A stretch of DNA of 34,672 bases from a virus, in the IMG/VR virus record IMGVR_UViG_3300025133_000356, positions 1 to 34,672 of that record. The stretch is one strand, 5' to 3'. Below, in pieces: positions 23,682 through 31,599 of the stretch (positions are counted from its first letter, which is position 1; each line of letters opens with the position of its first letter). Position numbers and translations under genes: made by a program. The notes beneath the pieces are model-generated. The model was not told where the DNA came from. It ran no database searches and was given only the letters and a program-made list of their open reading frames with translations.

Positions 23682-24320
23682 TTACCCCTTTATAATATCA
23701 TCAATAATATTGTTAATTTTTTGCTCTTTTGTAAGAGTATTGTTGCTCTCGTTTAAATATACACTAATTTCTGTATCCACATTTCCTGATTGCTTTCTGA
23801 GATACGCGCCGGGAGTTGAAGGCTCGGAGACCATATCAAAACAAATCAGTTGAAAATCATCTTCAACCATTGTCTGCCCATTAGATTCCCTTACAGTTCC
23901 CAATCCTCTAGACGAAATTCCAAGCTTAATGCCGGCCTTCAAAAGATCTTTCAAAATTCTTCCTGCCGGCGTGTCCAGTACTTCGAATTTAGCCATGACA
24001 CTATCGCCATCCCACCACATTTTTGTAGCAAGATGTGAAGTGTTTTTAAGATTGACAACACTGTCATCCGGATGATCTAATTCGCCCAAGGCTCTGCGCT
24101 CGCGGATCGACTTTTGATAGTTTTCAACTTCTCTTTGTAAAGTTTCTTTGCGATAGATTCTACCATTGCCATTTTTAACGCCGGCTTTTTGACACACGCC
24201 GACCAGATAAACAGCACCATTATCCATAGCATTGCGTTTTTCTGATTCAGTCATGACGTCGAGCGCGCAGCGGCCATCCGGACAGAGTTCAAAGTATTCT
24301 TGTAATAATTGTTTTGACAT
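23682..24320 (-). CDS. 21: Prohead maturation protease (gp21-like, herpesvirus-fold serine protease)
   Basis: 212 residues, same as T4 gp21. It degrades the scaffold and trims capsid proteins during head maturation. Motifs: RIYRKETLQREVENYQK, then LGELDHPDD with the likely catalytic His83, and GIKLGISSRGLG with the nucleophile at Ser136 or Ser137; the second His/Glu of a triad is not certain. The C-terminus (TKEQKINNIIDDIIKG) may be removed by self-cleavage. ATG start, but the region before it (TTAGATAAAAAAT) has no clear ribosome site, and a GC-rich hairpin lies 13 nt upstream, so its translation may be weak or coupled to the mini-ORF. Neighbours are a possible substrate downstream and the portal-side genes upstream. 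Confidence 0.9.
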   Translation of the reverse strand: MSKQLLQEYFELCPDGRCALDVMTESEKRNAMDNGAVYLVGVCQKAGVKNGNGRIYRKETLQREVENYQKSIRERRALGELDHPDDSVVNLKNTSHLATKMWWDGDSVMAKFEVLDTPAGRILKDLLKAGIKLGISSRGLGTVRESNGQTMVEDDFQLICFDMVSEPSTPGAYLRKQSGNVDTEISVYLNESNNTLTKEQKINNIIDDIIKG

Positions 24321-24333
24321 ATTTTTTATCTAA

Positions 24334-24350
24334 GCGAGGCTCACCCTCGC
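24334..24350 (-). other. GC-rich hairpin before the protease start
   Basis: A perfect six-base stem (GCGAGG / CCTCGC, 24350-24345 with 24339-24334) with a five-base loop. On the minus strand it is followed by TTAGATAAAAAAT, not by T, so it is not a terminator in the gene direction. It contains the stop codon of the mini-ORF and lies 13 nt before the protease ATG, where it might influence translation. Confidence 0.45.
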
Positions 24351-24406
24351 CTGGTTTTACTTCCTTTGCAACAACGACGTACATCAGGAATATTTCTTTT
24401 TCTCAT
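24341..24406 (-). CDS. Possible 21-residue basic mini-protein
   Basis: ATG at 24406 with an excellent AAGAGG site seven bases upstream, TGA at 24343-24341. The peptide starts MRKRNIPDVRRCCKGSK and ends with TRRG: about eight basic residues and a Cys pair. It fills the 90-nt gap between the membrane protein gene and the protease, which lacks its own ribosome site, so it could be a leader that couples translation. It is too short to judge coding potential from the sequence alone. Confidence 0.35.
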   Translation of the reverse strand: MRKRNIPDVRRCCKGSKTRRG

Positions 24407-24410
24407 TGTT

Positions 24411-24713
24411 TTACCTCTTATTAATTTTTATACTCAAACCGTCGTCCTCTATAATGGAACTTATAAAGTAACTAGTACCTGCGGATAAGCAACCTAAAAT
24501 AAATGGATTAATATAATTATAATCAAAACTAAATAGTTCTGTTAAGCCGTTAATACTCCACAAAAATACACCAACCCAGAAACCCACACACAGGGGACAT
24601 TCAAATAATTTACCCAAGATACCCTTGGATGGTCGAATTGAATTAAAGATCGATCCATACAACAGAATAAAAGTCATGCCATAAGCACATAAAATAAAAT
24701 ATATTAATTCCAC
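24411..24713 (-). CDS. Small membrane protein with CPLCVGFW motif (DUF1360-like)
   Basis: 100 residues from a GTG at 24713, eight bases after the upstream stop (TAG at 24723-24721) with an AGGTG site overlapping that stop. An in-frame longer version from 24821 would run 101 nt into the upstream gene and I reject it. Three hydrophobic segments: residues ~2-24, ~40-58 and ~64-82. Between the first two lies KLFECPLCVGFWVGVFLW; a Cys-Pro-x-Cys-x-Gly-x-Trp pattern in a short membrane protein recalls DUF1360 proteins, whose function I do not know. It is odd among capsid genes; a role in membrane-associated assembly or in the host envelope is possible but unsupported. Confidence 0.62.
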   Translation of the reverse strand: MELIYFILCAYGMTFILLYGSIFNSIRPSKGILGKLFECPLCVGFWVGVFLWSINGLTELFSFDYNYINPFILGCLSAGTSYFISSIIEDDGLSIKINKR

Positions 24714-24720
24714 TTTACAC

Positions 24721-25287
24721 CTAGAATCTATATGCAGAGGCAAGGCCATATGGCTTGACGCCCGGGCGAATTGAACCTTTCTCCTCGGCATGGCGTCGGG
24801 GATCAAATTCAGTTGACTCATCTTCGAACGGCTCGGATAGTCTTCTCTCGAATTCTATTTCTAGGGCTCTCTCGTATTCCATTGAAGGCCTTTCTTCTTC
24901 AATGAATTTGCCAATAGCAAATAAAGTTAGCTGAGTTGTGTTATAGTCAGCTGACTCGACAATCGTTCCTTCTAGGGAAGAAAAAACATTTCCGCCCTGT
25001 ACGGAGTCTAGCGATATAACGCCTTTTCTCATTAGATAATCAAACATTCTACTTTGGGCGGTATAAACACTTTCTCCATACTGTTCTTTTGGGAAAGCGA
25101 CAACTTTTTTCTTCCCTGGCATCAATATAATATCAATATCATGATGGTCGAATATCATAACATTACCATCTGGAGTCTTTCTCGCATTAAGAGACATCTT
25201 CGCCTGAGTTGGATTCTTCTCTTCTGCCTCTCTGGCTAGTTCTTGACGAGATTGCTCTTGTTTGTTTATTGTAATTTTTATTGCCAT
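24721..25287 (-). CDS. Unknown soluble protein
   Basis: 188 residues; the ATG overlaps the preceding stop by one base (TAATG), so translation is coupled. After a charged N-terminus (NKQEQSRQELAREAEEK) there is GNVMIFDHHDIDIILMPGKK, then VVAFPKEQYGESVYTAQSRM, FDYLMRKGVI and DYNTTQLTLFAIGKFIEEER. The C-terminal part is acidic and ends with a polar tail. A DHHDID segment could bind metal, but it looks more like a strand-turn than a known active site. Located between a portal-adjacent protein and the membrane protein. It is a conserved-looking hypothetical; I cannot assign a family. Confidence 0.68.
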   Translation of the reverse strand: MAIKITINKQEQSRQELAREAEEKNPTQAKMSLNARKTPDGNVMIFDHHDIDIILMPGKKKVVAFPKEQYGESVYTAQSRMFDYLMRKGVISLDSVQGGNVFSSLEGTIVESADYNTTQLTLFAIGKFIEEERPSMEYERALEIEFERRLSEPFEDESTEFDPRRHAEEKGSIRPGVKPYGLASAYRF

Positions 25288-26096
25288 TATAGTTCCCCTA
25301 AAAGATTCTGTATATTGAGCACCTTCTTGACTAATCCGGAATCAATTTCCCGTCCTTTAAACTCATCGACAACTTTTAAAACTTCTTGTAGTTTCTTGTT
25401 CAACGTGTCGTCTGGCATTTCCGACAATCTGCTTTCAATGCTTTCGCGCAGACGACCAACTTCTTCATTCAGATAAATTTTAAGCTGCAATCCGTTATCT
25501 GAAAAAGATGTAATATATTTGCCCAACAATTCTTTCTGTTCAGACAACAAGTCTTTTGAATAGGTAGAATTATATTTCTGTAAAAACGTTTTAAAGGCTA
25601 AATTATCAATCTTGGGAAACTTAACTTCTCCTGTTGTCTTTTGTTCCGTTAAGAGATCGGCAACACGAGTCTCCAATACTAGCCTAGATTTTGCTGCAAG
25701 GTCGTTGTCATGGAAAAATTGGTAAATTGTTGCAGCATCCTTATACGAAGGTACAAAATTTTCAAAAACATTTTTTGAAATAGTCTTGTTGATCTTATTG
25801 ATTAGCCTTGTCTGCTGACCAAACACCTCTTTCGAATCAAGTTTTTGATGATCTTTTTTTACTTCATGCAAGAATCTACTAGCGGTATTAATATCTAAAC
25901 TTTTATGCTCTAACATTGCTTTATAAAGCTTAAGCTCTTTCGAAAGAATCGTACCTTTCTTGAAAAACTCTCTCACTAATACTAGTATTTTATCTTTTTT
26001 TTCTATCTCTTCCTTAACCGTACATTTTGTCATTTCTCGAATTAAGGCCTCGAAAAGAAAAAAAGTATTTCGTTTTTTGTTGTGCTTAAACTTCAT
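25287..26096 (-). CDS. Unknown helical protein encoded after the portal
   Basis: 269 residues, Lys/Leu/Glu rich, almost wholly helical, without signal or membrane segment. N-terminus KHNKKRNTFFLFEALIREMT, then VREFFKKGTILSKELKLYKA. The C-terminal half includes LLSEQKELLGKYITSF and a long coiled-coil-like run (GRLRESIESRLSEMPDDTL, LNKKLQEVLKVVDEFKG). It begins one base after the portal stop and its own stop overlaps the next start, so the three genes are tightly coupled. In T4 the small core genes 67 and 68 lie between portal and protease; this could be a functional analogue, which is inference from position only. Confidence 0.68.
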   Translation of the reverse strand: MKFKHNKKRNTFFLFEALIREMTKCTVKEEIEKKDKILVLVREFFKKGTILSKELKLYKAMLEHKSLDINTASRFLHEVKKDHQKLDSKEVFGQQTRLINKINKTISKNVFENFVPSYKDAATIYQFFHDNDLAAKSRLVLETRVADLLTEQKTTGEVKFPKIDNLAFKTFLQKYNSTYSKDLLSEQKELLGKYITSFSDNGLQLKIYLNEEVGRLRESIESRLSEMPDDTLNKKLQEVLKVVDEFKGREIDSGLVKKVLNIQNLLGEL

Positions 26097-26097
26097 G

Positions 26098-28038
26098 TTA
26101 TTTTTTTCCCTGATCTTCTAATTGGTCGAGAAGCTCTCTTATCTCATTATTCATAGCTAATATGTTTTCTTCTTCTTTCTTGTAAGTAGAATCTAAAGTT
26201 TCATAAATTCCAAAACGTGCTTGTTCTTGTGCTTCTCGGCCCGGAAAAACCTCGCCGGTCCTTGATCTGCTCGTTGCGCCGCGTTGATCAGACGAAACGT
26301 TTGCTTTTGCCCTCATATGAACCCGTCGGCGGCCGGTGCGGTGATAGTTTGGTCCCTTGTGGTGAGCCTTCCCTTTTTTGGCAACTGTCATATTATCATC
26401 GCGCTTTGCCGGCGGAAGAGTCTCTGTACCAGGCGGAGTGGCCAACAAATCACCCTCTTCAGGGCCGACGTCTTCGAGGCCGGCCTCTTCAGGCATTTCA
26501 CCTTCGCCGCCCATTTCTTCTCCGCCCAAATCTTCTCCGCCCAAATCTAAGCCGCCGCCGAGGTCGGCGCCGCCGCCCAGGGAATCCGCTTCGGCGGCTC
26601 CTTCAATCGACCTCTCCAGGGCAGATTCAAACTTGCGATCATGGAACATCTCTCTCTGTATTCGTACCATTTCTTCTTCCGGCAGATTAAACAGATTTTC
26701 AGCGACCCAGCGCTTACTAAAGAATCCTTCCGTAGCGGAGCTAGCAATATCAAACTTAGTTTTCCAATGTTCCAACTCTTGCAATTCTGCCAAACGTGAG
26801 GGATTGTTAAGGCTTAGGGTAAAAGATAACAAATCAGCCCCTCTATAACCCATTGTAAATAAATGAATAACACCAACCTTTTCAAGTTCCGAAACTATTG
26901 CGCGTTGGAGTCTTTGAATTGTTCTCGCAAAACGTATATCTTTTTGTGACAGCGTTGCTTCGTCTTCAGAGTCGTCGCCGCGCGAAAGATAGGATGCCGG
27001 TACTTTCAAAGCAGAGAACAATTTGTCTCTCAAATACTTGACGTCATCGATGTCTCCAGTATAAGTTCCGCCGGGCAAGGATTCAACTCTAGAGGATTGG
27101 CCACCGCGCACAGGAATATAATAATCTTCCTCAATGCTCATCGGGTTGTAACGCAAATCAACTCTGCCCGTATCCGGATCTACAATCTGATTTCGCTTCA
27201 TCTGTGTGAGAACTTTTTGCATATAAGTTTCCACGTCTGCGGGATTAATCGCGCCGACATCAATATAAAAAACTCTTCTTTCTGGCGATCTGACAATACG
27301 ATATGCCATCATCGCATCCTCAATTAACGTCAGCTGTCTCCAGATTCTTCTTGCAGGCTCCAAAATAGAGGTACCATACGGAGCATATCGATCATTTCCT
27401 AAAATCCTGAAATGTGCAACCTGCCAATTTTCAAAAGTCATTCCAGCATCGTTCCATTGAAACTGTACATAATTTGGATTTGCTTTATCTTCACCCTCCA
27501 ATCTCTCAACTTGCGCCGGCGGAATACCAGTTACGTATTTGATCCCCTCTTGTTCCTCAATATCTAGATAAAGAAAGAAGTCGCCGTACTTGCACATCGT
27601 ACGACACCAACCAAATAGATTGAAATCAATATTTAGAATACTATGATACAAAGTATCCAAGATATGTTTTATCTCTTCATTGGGGCACTTAATAGATAAT
27701 AAAGGAGTTAAGTAAGTTGAGGTTGTCATCTCATCAGCATATATATCTAACGCTGAGGCAATTTCCGGAGTGTATTCCATCTGGTCGAAATCAATATATC
27801 GATCTGCACGATTTTGATTTGCCATATATGCGGCTTGCATGGCCTCATAAGGGGAGCGAGTATCTTTTTTGAATGACTGGCCACTGGCAGATTTAAATTT
27901 AAGCCTATCTACTTGATGTCTTTTTAATTTACGTGGAGTCTGACGTCTGAAGTCAACCAAAGGTCCAGAAAGAAGTCGTGTAAGTTTTCTAAATAACTCG
28001 CTTTGATTGTTCTTGGGATTGTTTTTTCTATCAGCCAT
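26098..28038 (-). CDS. 20: Portal protein (gp20-like)
   Basis: 646 residues (T4 gp20 524). Twelve copies form the ring at one vertex through which DNA is packed. Typical parts: an N-terminus with RRQTPRKLKRHQVDRLKFKS, DRYIDFDQMEYTPEIASALD and IYADEMTT; the core with GDFFLYLDIEEQEGIKYVTG, WQVAHFRILGNDRYAPYGTS, EPARRIWRQLTLIEDAMMAY, RSPERRVFYIDVG; and LKVPASYLSRGDDSEDEATL, LSQKDIRFARTIQRLQRAIV, all hallmarks of gp20. The last ~170 residues are an extra low-complexity tail (many LGGE/GGG repeats, then basic MTVAKKGKAHHKG and a coiled coil), which accounts for the extra length. The terminase stop lies three bases before its ATG. Confidence 0.95.
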   Translation of the reverse strand: MADRKNNPKNNQSELFRKLTRLLSGPLVDFRRQTPRKLKRHQVDRLKFKSASGQSFKKDTRSPYEAMQAAYMANQNRADRYIDFDQMEYTPEIASALDIYADEMTTSTYLTPLLSIKCPNEEIKHILDTLYHSILNIDFNLFGWCRTMCKYGDFFLYLDIEEQEGIKYVTGIPPAQVERLEGEDKANPNYVQFQWNDAGMTFENWQVAHFRILGNDRYAPYGTSILEPARRIWRQLTLIEDAMMAYRIVRSPERRVFYIDVGAINPADVETYMQKVLTQMKRNQIVDPDTGRVDLRYNPMSIEEDYYIPVRGGQSSRVESLPGGTYTGDIDDVKYLRDKLFSALKVPASYLSRGDDSEDEATLSQKDIRFARTIQRLQRAIVSELEKVGVIHLFTMGYRGADLLSFTLSLNNPSRLAELQELEHWKTKFDIASSATEGFFSKRWVAENLFNLPEEEMVRIQREMFHDRKFESALERSIEGAAEADSLGGGADLGGGLDLGGEDLGGEEMGGEGEMPEEAGLEDVGPEEGDLLATPPGTETLPPAKRDDNMTVAKKGKAHHKGPNYHRTGRRRVHMRAKANVSSDQRGATSRSRTGEVFPGREAQEQARFGIYETLDSTYKKEEENILAMNNEIRELLDQLEDQGKK

Positions 28039-28041
28039 GTG

Positions 28042-29616
28042 TTATCCTTTCAGCAGCCAGACAAAATCTTTTTGCATTTTTTTCTGCTTATCTTTTTTTA
28101 TCTCGTCATACCCCAACATTCCTGGAATGTTGGTATTTAAATTTGTTGAAGATTTTTGCATTGAATTCAAAAACGCCTTCTTATACTCAATCTCGCGCTG
28201 ATTGACGCTAAAGACAGTATCTCTTATCCAGCATCCGATCGCGCAAGATGTTATCAAATCATCATTATATTTTTTCATAGCCTGGGGCCGGCCCATATGC
28301 CACACAAAAGTTTTCATTTCATTATACAGTCTTCTCGAATATATTTTAATTAGTTTATTTCTAACTAATTCCTCCATTTTTGCAATCACCAAGGGGCGCG
28401 TTTTTGACGTCATGCTAAAGCCTGGGACTGCATTCGAAGCATGCTCTCCCAGTACTGGATCGACATACTCGTGCGAAGATTTGTATGAATAATATATATT
28501 TGGATATCCGGATTCTTGCAGTTTATCCAGCACTGTCCAGCCAACAGAGTTATTTTCCACCGCCAACATACAGTTTGCATATTCAGCACCAACCTGCGAA
28601 AGCAAATTCGCAAACATATCTAAAGATGGCTTTCCCTTGTACTCTGCTACAATCTCCATTGTCTCTATTTTAAAGATATGAAAGGCAGAATAATCTTTGC
28701 CGTCGCCTCTCGCGACGTCAGCAACTAACAGATAGTTAAACTCCGGACTGTGTTCTTCCCAAATCCAAAAATTTCTATCGAAGCCAGTCCTATGTTTGGG
28801 TTCACATATTGTTTGTTCAATCCTAGTCATGTCGTCCGGATGAAAAACAGTTTCACCAGACATATTAAAGTTGCACTGGAGTTCTTGCGCAATTTGTCGA
28901 CGTGACATGTTCTTTGTTTCGTTCTCAAACCAGGCTTGATCGCGGTCGGGATGTACGTCCCAAGGCAGAATAGTGCCGAAAAAATCATTTTTGCTATCTT
29001 CCGCATCAATATAAGTTTGATGAAACCAATTACCAACGCCATTCGGCGTAGATAAGGCGATGCAGCGGCCGCCGGTTGATAGCGTCGGATACAAACCAGT
29101 CCAAAGTTCATCTAAACCTTCAACGTGTGCGGCCTCGTCGATAACCAGCAAAGATAGCGCTTCCGAACGTCCAGCGTCGGCACTAGTTGAAGATGCTTTA
29201 ATCTGTGATCCGTTAGTCAGTTCAAACGAAGTTCTATTATCAACACTAATGTTTGATATTCTTACCCACTCGGGAAGGTTCTTGATAATGGCTTTAACCT
29301 TTTTGACCAAATTAGAAGCCGTGCTAAATTTAGTAGCAATTACAAGAATATTCTTGTCGCGGTGAAACATCATCAGCCACACAATATAAGCTGCAGAGAT
29401 TGTAGAAATTCCTAGCTGACGGGCTTTCAATATTACGTTAAAACGATGATCATTGAAATCCTTAATTAATTCTTCTTGATAACCATACATTTTGAAAGGT
29501 ATCAAGCCCAACAAAGGGTGTGATATCTTAGCATAATTATTAATAAAATAGACAGGATCTTTGCCAGATCTTATTATTTCTTTTATTATCTGGTCTTTCG
29601 AAAGCTGATAGCTCAT
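28042..29616 (-). CDS. 17: Terminase large subunit (gp17-like)
   Basis: 524 residues (T4 gp17 610). It pumps DNA into proheads and cuts it. The ATPase domain has a deviant Walker A ARQLGIST (about 65-72), Walker B LLVIDEAAH (about 157-164, catalytic Glu161) and a coupling motif STPNGVGNWFH (about 189-199). The nuclease domain shows three acidic sites: LLVADVARGDGKDYS (Asp300), LAVENNSVGWT (Glu353) and NDDLITSCAIG (Asp451/452). It lacks the N-terminal extension of T4 gp17. ATG immediately follows the upstream stop region. No small terminase gene is obvious in the window; the 177-residue neighbour is a candidate only by position. Confidence 0.95.
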   Translation of the reverse strand: MSYQLSKDQIIKEIIRSGKDPVYFINNYAKISHPLLGLIPFKMYGYQEELIKDFNDHRFNVILKARQLGISTISAAYIVWLMMFHRDKNILVIATKFSTASNLVKKVKAIIKNLPEWVRISNISVDNRTSFELTNGSQIKASSTSADAGRSEALSLLVIDEAAHVEGLDELWTGLYPTLSTGGRCIALSTPNGVGNWFHQTYIDAEDSKNDFFGTILPWDVHPDRDQAWFENETKNMSRRQIAQELQCNFNMSGETVFHPDDMTRIEQTICEPKHRTGFDRNFWIWEEHSPEFNYLLVADVARGDGKDYSAFHIFKIETMEIVAEYKGKPSLDMFANLLSQVGAEYANCMLAVENNSVGWTVLDKLQESGYPNIYYSYKSSHEYVDPVLGEHASNAVPGFSMTSKTRPLVIAKMEELVRNKLIKIYSRRLYNEMKTFVWHMGRPQAMKKYNDDLITSCAIGCWIRDTVFSVNQREIEYKKAFLNSMQKSSTNLNTNIPGMLGYDEIKKDKQKKMQKDFVWLLKG

Positions 29617-29619
29617 TTG

Positions 29620-30153
29620 CTAGCCCCTCTGGTTTTTATTTGAGGGACGCTGACCCCATCCTCCTAGATTTAGAAATTCTTTAAATTTACCTTCCAATCT
29701 CTCTTCTGATGGCTTTAGTCTATCTTCAACATCTTTTAAACCACCAATCTTATACGTCTTGGCGACTGTAACAAAAACTCGTACTCTGGATGTTGACTGC
29801 ACTAAAATATCAACGTCGTCGCCGGCGGTCAAAGCCAAAGCATTGCCAGTTATCTTTTTATATTCTTTCTTGAGCCACTTTGCAATATCAGCACAGGTTC
29901 TATTACATTCGTTCTCAAAATTTGTATTATAAACGTCTTTTAGCTTGATGTCGGATTGATAAGACACGATAAGTTTGGTGCCGTCGACCCTGCACTTAAA
30001 GCCGTCCATGGTTCTAGAATCGAGAGCGGGATTCCCCTCCTCTCTCCTGAGACCAATCTTGATTGGCTCACCCTTATCATCTAGCGCGCCATCATATGCA
30101 TTGGCAGCTGCTTGAGCGATTCCTCTAATAATATCTAAAGTTACTTGTGACAT
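29620..30153 (-). CDS. Unknown protein next to terminase
   Basis: 177 residues, three bases before the terminase start. N-terminus QVTLDIIRGIAQAAANAYDG, then LDDKGEPIKIGLRREEGNPA and MDGFKCRVDGTKLIVSYQSD. A helical segment (CADIAKWLKKEYKKITG) and a beta-rich end (VDILVQSTSRVRVFVTVAKT) follow; the last residues are GGWGQRPSNKNQRG. It has the alpha+beta look of a small structural or packaging protein. I associate similar sequences with terminase-adjacent genes of aquatic T4-like phages, but no function is known to me. Small terminase is possible by location; I see no helix-turn-helix. Confidence 0.68.
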   Translation of the reverse strand: MSQVTLDIIRGIAQAAANAYDGALDDKGEPIKIGLRREEGNPALDSRTMDGFKCRVDGTKLIVSYQSDIKLKDVYNTNFENECNRTCADIAKWLKKEYKKITGNALALTAGDDVDILVQSTSRVRVFVTVAKTYKIGGLKDVEDRLKPSEERLEGKFKEFLNLGGWGQRPSNKNQRG

Positions 30154-30534
30154 TTAATTATCTCCTGGTCTCCAGCCGTTAAGCCATCTTTCTTCTCTGT
30201 CCTCAACGTATTGTATAAAACATTTTTCACAACATTCATACTTCAACATGTATATATCGTCCTGCAAGTTAAATGAATAATATTCGCAAACAGAACATTT
30301 TCTATTTGAATCTCTATTAATTAGTTTTTTAGATACTAAAAAACCATCAATTTCAACCTTTTGTGTTTCTTCTTCTCGAAGGCGGTGCTTTTGATCAATT
30401 AATTTTATCTGTTCAAGATATTCTTTTTCTTTATCAGGGCCCCAATTTGATCTAGGATTTTGTATTGCTTCGCTACCATATTTTTGCTTTATTGCTTTTT
30501 CCAAACGAGCAATATAATTCAAATCTTTTTTCAC
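30154..30534 (-). CDS. Zinc-ribbon protein of unknown function
   Basis: 126 residues from a GTG at 30534 that overlaps the upstream TGA (GTGA), with GAGG seven bases before it. An in-frame extension to 30609 lies inside the upstream gene and gives a Cys/Arg-rich start without a ribosome site, so I reject it. A Lys/Glu coiled coil (KEKEYLEQIKLIDQKHRLRE) is followed by CSVC and, about 25 residues later, CCEKC, a four-Cys zinc-ribbon pattern, then YVEDREERWLNGWRPG. It lies between the lysis-like group and the terminase group. Nucleic-acid or protein binding is plausible; no more can be said. Confidence 0.7.
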   Translation of the reverse strand: MKKDLNYIARLEKAIKQKYGSEAIQNPRSNWGPDKEKEYLEQIKLIDQKHRLREEETQKVEIDGFLVSKKLINRDSNRKCSVCEYYSFNLQDDIYMLKYECCEKCFIQYVEDREERWLNGWRPGDN

Positions 30535-30995
30535 TTCTGAGCCTCGACGGCAGCATAAAATATTCCAATAGACAACAGAGCGCCGGTGACGAGACCTAGC
30601 GTGACCCACAGGGCGGCATAATCATTGGGGCTTTCTGTCGCTATCTCTTGAAGGCGTGCTATCTCTTCTGTTTTAATACCTATTATTGAATCGCTGCTTT
30701 CTTTTAAACTGTCGTACCTGGCTTGAAGAGTGGACAGCCTCAAGGTATAATCTGCCTCTATCTTCTTAAGCTCATAATTTAATTTAAGCTCATACTCCAT
30801 CAAAGAATATTTTTTATCCGTATTGATTTTTGCAGCTGCAATTGGATCTAACAAGATGCCGGTATATGGTGCTTTTTGATTTGCCTGCATTACTGTGATT
30901 TGCCCCTCAAGCTCTTCTGTTTCTTGTGCTTTTGTTTGAAGCGGTGCTAAAACAATGCTAAGACTTATGACAATACTTAATAAAACTTTATTCAT
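30531..30995 (-). CDS. Secreted coiled-coil protein with C-terminal membrane segment (lysis candidate)
   Basis: 154 residues. N-terminal signal peptide (KVLLSIVISLSIVLAPLQT, likely cut near KAQ/ETE); no lipobox Cys, so not a classical outer spanin or u-spanin. Then APYTGILLDPIAAAKINTD, a region I recall from proteins in phages and bacteria, a long coiled coil (about 60-120) and a C-terminal hydrophobic segment (ALWVTLGLVTGALLSIGIF). Topology would span the periplasm and end in the inner membrane. With the adjacent membrane-anchored coiled coil and holin-like gene it may act in envelope disruption. The upstream gene stop is three bases before its ATG. Confidence 0.65.
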   Translation of the reverse strand: MNKVLLSIVISLSIVLAPLQTKAQETEELEGQITVMQANQKAPYTGILLDPIAAAKINTDKKYSLMEYELKLNYELKKIEADYTLRLSTLQARYDSLKESSDSIIGIKTEEIARLQEIATESPNDYAALWVTLGLVTGALLSIGIFYAAVEAQK

Positions 30996-30998
30996 TTT

Positions 30999-31370
30999 TT
31001 AAACCTCAAAAAGCTTTTTCATCTCTTCAGCTAAAACAGAAGGATCATCCTTGTGCTCACTGACTAAATTCTGAATTTCTTTCTTTTTCTTTTTCGAAAG
31101 CTCGTCTACTTTAATAGTATGCTCTTTTTCAAGATTTTTTAAGGTTTCTTGATAAACTAACACGATCTCTTCTCTTTGCTGCAGCTCTTTTTCATGGGCT
31201 GTTTTAATAACTTCAATCTCTTTTTGATAACTTTCTTTAGTAATGTCGAGTACTTTAAGGACATTAGCATTCGAACGTCTAAAAATTATCCACAGAACAA
31301 TAGTATAGATCAGCACCGCCGGTATATACCAGTAGTGCTTAATCCAAACCCAAGCTTTTTTCCAAAACAT
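30999..31370 (-). CDS. Membrane-anchored coiled-coil protein (inner-spanin-like)
   Basis: 123 residues from the ATG at 31370, five bases after the holin-like gene stop; a TTG at 31391 would overlap that gene and has no ribosome site. One N-terminal membrane segment (YWYIPAVLIYTIVLWIIF) is followed by a long Lys/Glu coiled coil to the end. One TM plus periplasmic coiled coil is the shape of Rz-type inner spanins. The typical pair for it would be an outer-membrane lipoprotein, which is missing; the secreted neighbour might replace it. No strong Shine-Dalgarno is seen, so translation is probably coupled to the holin-like gene. Confidence 0.62.
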   Translation of the reverse strand: MFWKKAWVWIKHYWYIPAVLIYTIVLWIIFRRSNANVLKVLDITKESYQKEIEVIKTAHEKELQQREEIVLVYQETLKNLEKEHTIKVDELSKKKKKEIQNLVSEHKDDPSVLAEEMKKLFEV

Positions 31371-31375
31371 ACTAA

Positions 31376-31558
31376 CTAGCTGCTTTTCCAAGCTTTGGCT
31401 AAGTCAACTGCAGCCTGCGAACCAATATAAATTACAGTCACCGCAACCCAATCCTCGCTATGTAAAGCACCCTGCATGGCCAAAAAAGTTGCAGTACCCC
31501 AAGCAAGAAGTTTTCTACTTACCAATTTTCCTATAACTCCATCAATGAACTCTTTCAT
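31376..31558 (-). CDS. Holin-like small membrane protein
   Basis: 60 residues; ATG with AAGGAG nine bases upstream. A charged start (MKEFIDGVIGKLVSRK) leads to LLAWGTATFLAMQGAL, then SEDWVAVTVIYIGSQAAVDL and a short basic end (AKAWKSS), giving two possible membrane segments. Small size, charge pattern and position first in a group of envelope proteins suggest a holin, which would form inner-membrane lesions at lysis time. No endolysin is encoded next to it in this window. It leads the transcript that goes on to terminase and portal and has motif copy 4 upstream, so it is likely expressed late. Confidence 0.6.
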   Translation of the reverse strand: MKEFIDGVIGKLVSRKLLAWGTATFLAMQGALHSEDWVAVTVIYIGSQAAVDLAKAWKSS

Positions 31559-31599
31559 AATTATTCTCCTTTATTAAAAGTCTTTAATTAAATCCTTAT

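Noticed and set aside
24714-24821. N-terminal extension of the membrane protein
   Set aside because: Would overlap the upstream gene by 101 nt; a GTG with a suitable ribosome site lies directly after that gene's stop.
26440-26575. Plus-strand ORFs and apparent repeats rich in CCGCCCAAATCTTC-like units
   Set aside because: They mirror the GGE/LGG low-complexity tail of the portal protein; not a CRISPR or mobile repeat.
30535-30609. N-terminal extension of the zinc-ribbon protein
   Set aside because: Cys/Arg-rich shadow of the upstream gene; GTG at 30534 overlaps the stop as GTGA and has GAGG upstream.
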